Below are positions 7,718 to 13,397 of a DNA stretch of 16,219 nucleotides, piece by piece. Both the position numbers and the translations under genes were made by a program. Under the pieces are notes generated by a model, which was not told the DNA's origin, did no database searches, and saw only the letters and a program-made list of their open reading frames with translations. This stretch comes from JADFUS01 sp036653215 (GTDB lineage: Bacteria; Bacteroidota; Bacteroidia; Bacteroidales; Rikenellaceae): positions 1-16,219 of the forward strand of contig JAVVUK010000032.1 in assembly GCA_036653215.1 (NCBI GenBank), read 5' to 3'. The stretch's first letter is position 1. Every line of letters starts with the position of its first letter.

Positions 7718-7828
7718 AATCCATACGTCATAATCAGATCTTCTCAAAACGGATAGAGAAACAATGTTTCTCTAAAAAAGTTGTTTGTGTTACTTTCTTA
7801 CAAGAAAGTAACGGTCTTTCTCTTTTGT
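7718..7828. repeat. 111-base intergenic repeat, copy 2
   Basis: Second copy of the unit at 7483-7593, same orientation. Its inverted repeats are GAGAAAC/GTTTCTC (7756-7772, loop AAT instead of GAC) and the 24-base palindrome at 7789-7812. It is followed by a T/G-rich stretch reaching CGATCGAT at about 7843-7851. Confidence 0.9.
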
Positions 7829-7864
7829 CTTTTGTTTTTTTGTCGATCGATGTTCTAAATCTCT

Positions 7865-7876
7865 AACTATCTGTAA
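7865..7876 (+). repeat. 12-base direct repeat, right copy
   Basis: The same AACTATCTGTAA as at 7471-7482. Read on the minus strand it includes the terminal Tyr-Arg codons and TAG stop of dnaX. See the matching left copy. Confidence 0.8.
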
Positions 7877-9666
7877 TTAAACTCAAGGTCTAACCTTTTT
7901 GTTAATCCTTCAAGCTTGGGGTTTATGGCATTTAGGTGCATAAAACGATCGCTATCTTTGGTGAACACAAGGATGTTCTTTTTGTCGGGCTCACATATCG
8001 TAATCTCAAAATCAATAACTCCCTCAATCTCTCCTATGGCAACTATACCTCGTAAGATGTCAGATTTATTTTTGTTTATGTCGTCTGCCAAAATCTCGTT
8101 TTCCACCTTTACCTTTATCAAAGCTCCCTCAGCCTGAGCTTCAGAGAAGACTATCGAGATGCGTTGGTGCTTCTCCTTTATGCTCTCGGCATAACGATGA
8201 CAGGCATCTAACAAAATCCCTTGATCCACAGGAATGTCTTTATTGCCTATATTAGAGGTCGCCTCTTCTATCTTCTTCTCCTCTTTCGCTTGTTTTGAGA
8301 TGTTGTTTATTGAGGGGATCCCAAAGAGCGATTTCTTAGCTTGTAGCGTTGTGGGTTCATTGGTGGGAACTTCCTTTTTCACTTCGGGAATAGGAGTTTC
8401 ATCCTTAGTTATAGGCGTTGGTGTTGTCGCTTGCGTTGGAACTGCAGACACGCTATCTGGCTCTGGCAGAACCTCTTTCTTTGGTTCTTGTCGAGGGGTG
8501 TTGGTGCTGCTCTCTTGGCTTGTGATTATAATAGGCAGAGGATGTTCATTTTTTTTTTGAGGAATGAAGCACGCTCCGTTTATGTTACATATCTTTAATA
8601 AGGTAAGCTCACATAATAATCTTTGATTTAGTGCGTTACGCATCTTCTCTTCGCATTCCGCAATTAGAGACATAGCGTTGAAGATATATGAAGGGTCTAT
8701 GTTTTTACCATTATCCATAAATTGCTGAGCCACACCACTTGGTAATTCAAGCAGAGGAAGAGTCTTCTCATCTCTAGCAACGAGAATATCACGAAAGTGC
8801 TTATTTAGTCCGTCCAATATCTTACCGGCATCAAATCCCTTTTGTAGAGCCTCGTCAAAGATCATTAAGGCATTTTGGTAATCTCCCTCAAAAAGAGTAT
8901 TGGTGAATGTGAAGTAGGTGTTGTAGTCTAAGACGTTGAGTGCCTCAGCGACCTCCTTAAAAGAGAGTTTGGAGTCGCAATAAGAGACTACTTTGTCATA
9001 CATAGAAAGCGCATCACGCATACACCCATCAGCCTTTTGAGCAATGAGCGTAAGGGACTGCTCGTCATAGGAAACCCCCTCTTTGGAAGAGATCATCTCT
9101 AAATACCCAACTACATCACCAACCATGATACGTTTGAAATCATAGATCTGACATCGTGATAGTATAGTAGGTAGTATCTTATGCTTCTCTGTTGTGGCAA
9201 GGATGAAAATAGCGTATGACGGTGGCTCCTCAAGGGTCTTAAGAAAAGCATTAAAGGCAGCCGATGATAACATATGTACCTCATCTATGATGTAGATGCT
9301 ATATTTCCCTATCTGTGGCGGCGTGAGCACCTGGCGTGATAACTCCCTAATATCTTCAACCGAGTTGTTAGACGCAGCATCAAGCTCGTGTATGTTGAAA
9401 GAAGCATTTTTGTTAAAAGAGACACACGACTCACATTCATTGCAAGCCTCATGGTCGGCAGTGGGATGTAGACAATTGATAGACTTGGCTATGATACGTG
9501 CACAGGTGGTCTTGCCAACACCTCTGGGACCACAAAAAATATAGGCGTGAGCCAACTTGTTGCGCTCGATAGCGTTGATGAAAGTTGAGGTAATATGTTG
9601 CTGCCCCACAACAGAAGAGAATGTGAGGGGTCTGTACTTACGTGCTGAAACTATGAAATCACTCAT
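7867..9666 (-). CDS. dnaX: DNA polymerase III subunits gamma/tau
   Basis: The clamp-loader ATPase that loads the sliding clamp and tethers polymerase to helicase. The 599-residue protein starts MSDFIVSARKYRPLTFSSVVGQ and shows Walker A GPRGVGKTT (46-54, Lys52), the DnaX zinc site (Cys65, Cys75, Cys78, Cys81), Walker B DEVHML (128-133), the ATT sensor-1 strand (157-159) and the SRC arginine finger (170-172). The clamp-loader core runs to about residue 365. A Pro/Thr/Glu-rich linker follows (about 375-470), then a tau-specific C-terminal domain (about 480-599). At residues 370-373 (QKKN) the coding strand has ten consecutive A (8558-8549). Gain of one A gives an immediate UGA after 373 residues; loss of one gives a stop after 379. 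Both resemble a gamma form. No Bacteroidota-type promoter box is evident in the repeat-rich upstream DNA. Confidence 0.96.
   Translation of the reverse strand: MSDFIVSARKYRPLTFSSVVGQQHITSTFINAIERNKLAHAYIFCGPRGVGKTTCARIIAKSINCLHPTADHEACNECESCVSFNKNASFNIHELDAASNNSVEDIRELSRQVLTPPQIGKYSIYIIDEVHMLSSAAFNAFLKTLEEPPSYAIFILATTEKHKILPTILSRCQIYDFKRIMVGDVVGYLEMISSKEGVSYDEQSLTLIAQKADGCMRDALSMYDKVVSYCDSKLSFKEVAEALNVLDYNTYFTFTNTLFEGDYQNALMIFDEALQKGFDAGKILDGLNKHFRDILVARDEKTLPLLELPSGVAQQFMDNGKNIDPSYIFNAMSLIAECEEKMRNALNQRLLCELTLLKICNINGACFIPQKKNEHPLPIIITSQESSTNTPRQEPKKEVLPEPDSVSAVPTQATTPTPITKDETPIPEVKKEVPTNEPTTLQAKKSLFGIPSINNISKQAKEEKKIEEATSNIGNKDIPVDQGILLDACHRYAESIKEKHQRISIVFSEAQAEGALIKVKVENEILADDINKNKSDILRGIVAIGEIEGVIDFEITICEPDKKNILVFTKDSDRFMHLNAINPKLEGLTKRLDLEFNYR
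8549..8558 (-). promoter_or_regulatory. A10 slippery run in dnaX (candidate tau/gamma switch)
   Basis: The coding strand reads CAA AAA AAA AAT GAA. The run covers codons 370-373, at the end of the clamp-loader core. A -1 ribosomal shift, or insertion of one A during transcription, gives CAA AAA AAA AAA TGA. Deletion of one A gives ATG AAC ATC CTC TGC CTA TTA TAA. The position and the immediate stop parallel the dnaX slippage signals of E. coli (A AAA AAG) and Thermus (A9), but use here is inferred. Confidence 0.55.
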
Positions 9667-9784
9667 AAAAGTTTAATAACATTTTTTTATACATTGTCTG
9701 CGTCATAAAAATGCTCACGTACCTTAAGTACGCTCCGCTTTTTCTTCCTTGACGGCTTTTAAAAATTCTGTTATTAAATCTTTT
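9667..9784. repeat. Palindromic intergenic element, copy next to dnaX
   Basis: The two ends form an imperfect inverted repeat: AAAAGTTTAATAACA (9667-9681) against TGTTATTAAATCTTTT (9769-9784), with a 10-base exact core TTTAATAACA/TGTTATTAAA. Inside are CGTCA (9701-9705) facing TGACG (9750-9754) and CGTAC/GTACG around a CTTAA centre (about 9718-9732). The whole element could fold into one long hairpin. It begins directly at the dnaX start codon. Its 55-base core (9700-9754) recurs exactly at 9846-9900. No coding capacity is seen. It resembles a MITE- or REP-type non-autonomous repeat. Confidence 0.65.
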
Positions 9785-9789
9785 ATGGT

Positions 9790-9900
9790 TCTTAAGTTTA
9801 ATAACATTTTGGGTGCTTAGCACCCTTTTATTTATATTGCGTTAAGCGTCATAAAAATGCTCACGTACCTTAAGTACGCTCCGCTTTTTCTTCCTTGACG
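9790..9900. repeat. Palindromic intergenic element, second copy, cut by the assembly gap
   Basis: This copy starts TCTTAAGTTTAATAACATTTT, carries an insert with the small hairpin GGGTGC/GCACCC (9811-9825) followed by TTTTATTT, and then the 55-base core (9846-9900) identical to 9700-9754. The period between cores is 146 bases. The right end is lost in the run of N. Confidence 0.75.
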
Positions 9901-10000
9901 NNNNNNNNNNNNNNNNNNNNNNNNNNNNNNNNNNNNNNNNNNNNNNNNNNNNNNNNNNNNNNNNNNNNNNNNNNNNNNNNNNNNNNNNNNNNNNNNNNNN
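9901..10000. other. Assembly gap (100 N)
   Basis: Exactly 100 N, the conventional placeholder for a gap of unknown length. It falls inside the palindromic repeat array: the sequence on its left is the end of the 55-base core, and the sequence on its right resumes at TCTTAAGTTT, the beginning of the next unit. The gap probably reflects repeat collapse. Confidence 0.95.
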
Positions 10001-10062
10001 TCTTAAGTTTAATAACATTTTGGGTGCTTAGCACCCTTTTATTTATATTGCGTTATGCGTCA
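10001..10062. repeat. Palindromic intergenic element, third (partial) copy
   Basis: Bases 10001-10062 repeat 9790-9851 with a single substitution (GTTATGCGTC versus GTTAAGCGTC), including the GGGTGC/GCACCC hairpin (10022-10036). The copy breaks off at GCGTCA, where the 55-base core would begin. The remaining bases up to 10101 show nothing recognisable. Confidence 0.8.
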
Positions 10063-10101
10063 CTTTGATTAGTGTCGATCGTATATAGTGTTAAGCGACT
10101 T

Positions 10102-10875
10102 CTAAAAGCCTAATCCTATGCCTATGGTCCAAGGTTTTACTGTTGCGGCTCTGTCAGCGTCAAACACATTGACAAATCCATAGTTGCCAAATGCGTAAAA
10201 ACGCTTATAGCCCGCACGTGCCGTAACTCCTGCACCAATAGGGTTTGAATATAAATCGCCTTTGTGCTTCTCTTCGGGTGATTTGATTTTCGTCTGCGAA
10301 GATACTAAAATGTCAGCATAAAGACCTGCGGCAACGAAGAAATCCTTCTTTGTATATTCTAATACAACGGGTATATTAATGGAAAAAGTGTTGTATTTCG
10401 ATTTTTTATATGATGGGTCAATAGGTGTAGCGTGGAGCATTCCGTCGATATTTTTAAGTGTTATGTCGTTGTCAAAGACAAAGTTACGCCACACAAAACC
10501 AAATGCTGTGGAGATGCCCAAAGTGTTAGAACGGTTGAGAGCGGTGGAAAATGTCACGATGTTCCACCCTACATATATAGACCTTGCCATATTTAAATCT
10601 ATGGGTTCGTCTTTCATTGTAGCTTTGTTATATTTTGGTGAAGTAAAATTATTAAATCCAAATTCAAGGAAGGCGATATGTCCCTTATAACGAGGTGCTT
10701 GGTGAAGTTCTATTATTTCAGCATTACTGTTTTCAGAGGTTACCTTATATCCTATGACATCTACAAATATAACATTTTTATGTTCGTTACTTTTGCCCGA
10801 AGTAGTGATGCACACTTGTGCAGAAACGTTAAATGATAATAAAATAAAAATAAGTGATAAATATGCTTTTGTCAT
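10102..10875 (-). CDS. Putative outer-membrane beta-barrel protein
   Basis: A 257-residue protein of unknown function. It has a clear signal peptide (MTKAYLSLIFILLSFNVSAQ, cleavage likely after SAQ). The rest is made of alternating amphipathic segments of the kind that form outer-membrane beta strands (for example NTLGISTAFGFVWRNFVF, DFFVAAGLYADILVSSQ, GAGVTARAGYKRFYAFGNYGFVNVF). It ends in GIGLGF, a terminal aromatic residue recognised by the barrel-assembly machinery. The size and pattern suit the small porin-like or OmpA-barrel-like (OMP_b-brl) families frequent in Bacteroidota. It has its own promoter on the minus strand (10925-10895) and seems monocistronic. Its 3' end runs into the repeat array; no conventional terminator is visible. 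Confidence 0.7.
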   Translation of the reverse strand: MTKAYLSLIFILLSFNVSAQVCITTSGKSNEHKNVIFVDVIGYKVTSENSNAEIIELHQAPRYKGHIAFLEFGFNNFTSPKYNKATMKDEPIDLNMARSIYVGWNIVTFSTALNRSNTLGISTAFGFVWRNFVFDNDITLKNIDGMLHATPIDPSYKKSKYNTFSINIPVVLEYTKKDFFVAAGLYADILVSSQTKIKSPEEKHKGDLYSNPIGAGVTARAGYKRFYAFGNYGFVNVFDADRAATVKPWTIGIGLGF

Positions 10876-10894
10876 AAATTTTATTTTTAATTTT

Positions 10895-10925
10895 CAAAAT
10901 TAGGTATAATAATTTACTTTACAAA
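10895..10925 (-). promoter_or_regulatory. Bacteroidota-type promoter of the beta-barrel gene
   Basis: On the minus strand, TTTG (10925-10922) is followed after 19 bases by TAATTTTG (10902-10895). Both boxes match TTTG / TAnnTTTG exactly. The predicted start leaves a very short leader, about 13 bases, before the ATG at 10875. Confidence 0.7.
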
Positions 10926-10954
10926 ATAAGAACTGCCACATAGATATTTTTGTG

Positions 10955-11148
10955 TGACAGCTCCTACCGCCTGTGTCTATATAACAACATGGAAGAAGAG
11001 GTGTTCCCACGAGTAAGGAAAGCCCTGCCACATATCTGCATGGCGTATAAGTTTGCATTTTTGTAGACAAGGAAGAGCCTTATCTACTTGTGATTGTGAT
11101 ATACGTGAGGCAAAAGAAGACCACTATCAATTACGAAACGTTTTTTTT
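10955..11148 (+). ncRNA. Candidate structured small RNA, possibly 6S RNA
   Basis: This segment is visibly richer in G+C than its A/T-rich flanks and has no convincing reading frame. A TATTTTTG box (10945-10952) fits a -7 promoter element just upstream; no good -33 box is seen. The segment ends in a T8 run (11141-11148), giving about 190 bases, the size of 6S RNA. Its two halves pair as one long interrupted rod: GCCT 10969-10972 with AGGC 11108-11111, TATAT 10978-10982 with ATATA 11099-11103, ACAA 10984-10987 with TTGT 11094-11097, then a large 5' bulge, then CACGAGTA 11008-11015 with TACTTGTG 11085-11092. An apical hairpin lies at 11051-11068. A closed rod with a central bulge and a GGTGTTC motif recall 6S RNA, the RNA polymerase-binding promoter mimic. 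The identity is tentative; RNase P RNA, tmRNA and SRP RNA motifs are absent. Confidence 0.45.
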
Positions 11149-11298
11149 GATATGATACTGATTTTTGTTGTTATTCGATTAACAGCAAATTTGTGTTGCA
11201 AATATATATCCAAATTATTTGATAATTATAAAAAAATGTAACTATTTTCTCTTAATCATTGTTTATGTGTAATTTCCGGAAAAGTTTGTCTCTAAACT
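11149..11298. other. A/T-rich intergenic spacer without recognisable features
   Basis: Between the T8 run of the candidate RNA and the promoter of the methylmalonyl-CoA operon I see no gene, hairpin or repeat. A 62-codon open frame that crosses from the RNA into this stretch has no family resemblance. Confidence 0.6.
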
Positions 11299-11330
11299 TT
11301 TGAAATGTAAAATAAATAATAGTAACTTTG
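11299..11330 (+). promoter_or_regulatory. Bacteroidota-type promoter of the methylmalonyl-CoA decarboxylase operon
   Basis: TTTG at 11299-11302 and TAACTTTG at 11323-11330 are separated by 20 bases, an exact match to both consensus boxes. The leader to the ATG at 11374 is about 37 bases, A/T-rich and without a visible riboswitch or Shine-Dalgarno motif. Confidence 0.8.
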
Positions 11331-11373
11331 CAGAATTGAACAATAATTAATATTAACTAATAATAATACAAAA

Positions 11374-11784
11374 ATGAGCGTAACACATGTAGAGCACATC
11401 GGTATTGCAGTAAAAGACTTAGATGTAGCTATCCCAATGTGGGAGAAATTGTTAGGTGTTAAATGTTATAACATCGAAGAGGTTGCTGAACAAAAAGTGA
11501 AGACAGCATTCCTTAAAATTGGTGAAATCAAAATAGAACTTTTGCAAAGTACTGCTGAAGATGGCCCTATTGCAAAATTTATTGAGAAAAAAGGTGAAGG
11601 AATTCAACATATCGCCTTTGCTTCAACAGATATTGAAGGTGAGCTTGCTCGTTGTTCTTCAGAAGGAATTCAACTAATAGACAAAACTCCTCGTAACGGA
11701 GCTGAAGGTTTATCAATCGGTTTCTTACACCCAAAAAGTACTTTAGGCGTGTTGGCTGAACTATGTCAAAAAAAGAATAAATAA
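11374..11784 (+). CDS. mce: Methylmalonyl-CoA epimerase
   Basis: Interconverts (R)- and (S)-methylmalonyl-CoA, linking the B12-dependent mutase to the decarboxylase. The 136-residue protein is a two-repeat vicinal-oxygen-chelate fold: first repeat VEHIGIAVKDLDVAIPMWEKLLG, second repeat GIQHIAFASTDIEGELARCSSEGI. Metal ligands expected for the family are visible at His8, His79 and Glu129 (LAELC), with the usual KTAFLKIGEIKIELLQ strand between. Length is normal. It is the first gene of a five-gene operon; the 35-base space to the alpha subunit holds no terminator. The mutase genes are not in the window. Confidence 0.95.
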   Translation: MSVTHVEHIGIAVKDLDVAIPMWEKLLGVKCYNIEEVAEQKVKTAFLKIGEIKIELLQSTAEDGPIAKFIEKKGEGIQHIAFASTDIEGELARCSSEGIQLIDKTPRNGAEGLSIGFLHPKSTLGVLAELCQKKNK

Positions 11785-11819
11785 TAGTTTCTTAATATAA
11801 AATAAAATATTTTTACGCT

Positions 11820-13382
11820 ATGAGCGAGAACGAAAAAAAAATCAAACAGCTACATAACCTTCGCAAAGAAGCGAGACTTGGTGGTGGCGAAAAGAGAATT
11901 GACTCACAACATGCTAAAGGTAAGTTAACTGCTCACGAAAGAATAAATATGCTTCTTGATGAGGGTAGCTTTGAAGAGTATGATATGTTTGTCAAACACC
12001 GTTGTACAAACTTCGGTATAGACAAACAAAGCTTCTACGGTGACGGTGTCGTTACTGGTAGTGGTACTATCGATGGACGTTTAGTTTATGTTTATGCTCA
12101 AGACTTTACAGTCTTCGGTGGTTCTCTTTCGGAGACTCTTGCTGGTAAGATTTGTAAAATAATGGATATGGCAATGAAAAACGGTGCTCCTGTTATCGGC
12201 ATTAACGATTCTGGTGGCGCACGTATTCAAGAAGGTGTAAATGCTCTTTCTGGCTATACTGAAATTTTCCAACGTAACATCCTTGCTTCGGGTGTTATAC
12301 CTCAAATATCTGCTGTATTTGGTCCTTGTGCTGGTGGTTCTGTTTATTCTCCTGCTCTTACAGACTTTATCATCATGAGTCAAAACAATAGCTATATGTT
12401 CCTTACAGGTCCAGGCGTTGTTAAGACTGTTACAGGTGAAGATGTAACTCAAGATCAACTTGGTGGTGCTTCTATCCACGCTTCAAAGAGTGGTGTTGCA
12501 CACTTCGTTTCTAAAGATGAGGAAAATGGTCTTGAAATTATCCGTAAACTGATAGGTTACCTTCCACAAAATAACATGGAAGATGCTCCTGCTGTCGTTT
12601 GTACAGACTCTATTGACAGATTAGAAGAATCTCTAAACGAGATTATTCCTGATAATCCAAATAAAGCTTACGACGTAACAGAAGTTATCTCTGCTATTGT
12701 CGATAATGGTGATTTCCTTGAATCTCAAAAACAATTTGCTCCAAACATCATAACTTGCTTTGCTCGTTTCAACGGTCAATCTGTTGGTATCATAGCAAAC
12801 CAACCAAAATGTATGGCTGGTGTCCTAGACATCAATGCTTCTCGTAAAGCAGCTCGTTTTGTACGTTTCTGCGATGCGTTTAACATTCCACTTGTTACTT
12901 TGGTCGACGTTCCTGGTTTCCTTCCTGGTACAGGTCAAGAATATGGTGGCGTTATTGTTCATGGTGCTAAACTTCTATTTGCTTACGGTGAAGCTACTGT
13001 TCCTAAAGTTACAGTTATCTTACGTAAATCTTATGGTGGTGCATACTGTGTCATGAGTTCAAAACACCTTCGTGGTGACGTGAACTACTCATGGCCAACA
13101 GGTGAAATTGCTGTAATGGGTGCTGCTGGTGCTGTTGGTGTTCTATATTCTCGTGACATCGCTGCTGCCGAAACTCCAGAGGCAAAAGCTGCTATAATAG
13201 CACAAAAAGAAGCTGAATATACTGAAGCGTTTGCTAATCCATACAACGCTGCAAGATATGGTTATATAGATGATGTTATCGAGCCTAAAAATACTCGTTT
13301 CAGAATTATTCGTTCGCTTTCTACTCTTGCAACGAAGAAACTTTCTAACCCAGCTAAGAAACACTCAAATATTCCTTTGTAA
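11820..13382 (+). CDS. mmdA: Methylmalonyl-CoA decarboxylase alpha subunit (carboxyltransferase)
   Basis: Transfers the carboxyl group of (S)-methylmalonyl-CoA to protein-bound biotin, releasing propionyl-CoA. The 520 residues match the acyl-CoA carboxyltransferase (PccB/MmdA) family. Visible are the N-terminal GGGEKRIDSQHAKGKLTAHERI segment, the first oxyanion-hole region NDSGGARIQEGV (Gly132-Gly133), GPCAGGSVYSPALTDF (168 on), and the second oxyanion-hole region SYGGAYCVMSSK (Gly406-Gly407). It ends in a PCC-like tail (AARYGYIDDVIEPKNTR). By sequence alone it could be a propionyl-CoA carboxylase beta chain. The downstream OadG-like, biotin-carrier and Na+-pump genes, with no biotin carboxylase, make it the decarboxylase. 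The frame has nine A near codons 5-7. The membrane-subunit gene starts 15 bases after the stop. Confidence 0.93.
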   Translation: MSENEKKIKQLHNLRKEARLGGGEKRIDSQHAKGKLTAHERINMLLDEGSFEEYDMFVKHRCTNFGIDKQSFYGDGVVTGSGTIDGRLVYVYAQDFTVFGGSLSETLAGKICKIMDMAMKNGAPVIGINDSGGARIQEGVNALSGYTEIFQRNILASGVIPQISAVFGPCAGGSVYSPALTDFIIMSQNNSYMFLTGPGVVKTVTGEDVTQDQLGGASIHASKSGVAHFVSKDEENGLEIIRKLIGYLPQNNMEDAPAVVCTDSIDRLEESLNEIIPDNPNKAYDVTEVISAIVDNGDFLESQKQFAPNIITCFARFNGQSVGIIANQPKCMAGVLDINASRKAARFVRFCDAFNIPLVTLVDVPGFLPGTGQEYGGVIVHGAKLLFAYGEATVPKVTVILRKSYGGAYCVMSSKHLRGDVNYSWPTGEIAVMGAAGAVGVLYSRDIAAAETPEAKAAIIAQKEAEYTEAFANPYNAARYGYIDDVIEPKNTRFRIIRSLSTLATKKLSNPAKKHSNIPL

Positions 13383-13397
13383 ACGATAGACAATAAG

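Noticed and set aside
7483..7866. CRISPR array, suggested by repeats with palindromes
   Set aside because: There are only two long (111-base) copies at 235-base spacing with a hairpin-filled spacer; there is no series of short repeats with unique spacers and no cas genes.
9811..9825. GGGTGC/GCACCC hairpin followed by TTTTATTT as a terminator
   Set aside because: The T-tract is on the plus strand, but both flanking genes (beta-barrel and dnaX) are transcribed on the minus strand, and the hairpin is part of the repeated element. It is described as repeat structure instead.
11053..11241. A 62-codon plus-strand open frame between the beta-barrel gene and mce
   Set aside because: It overlaps the structured RNA candidate and its T8 run, has no recognisable family or signal sequence, and its composition follows the A/T-rich spacer. 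Treated as chance.
10876..11373. A cobalamin riboswitch upstream of the B12-linked methylmalonyl-CoA operon
   Set aside because: The leader after the predicted start site is only ~37 A/T-rich bases, and the structured segment further upstream lacks the B12-box motif and ends before the promoter.
11833..11841. Nine A in a row near the start of mmdA as a second slippage site
   Set aside because: It lies at codons 5-7. Slippage would only abort the protein after a few residues, with no useful product, and Lys-rich N-termini readily give such runs in A/T-rich genomes.
11820..13382. Calling the carboxyltransferase a propionyl-CoA carboxylase beta chain
   Set aside because: No biotin carboxylase gene is present, while the Na+-pump beta subunit, OadG-like subunit and biotin carrier follow in the same operon, which fits the decarboxylase.
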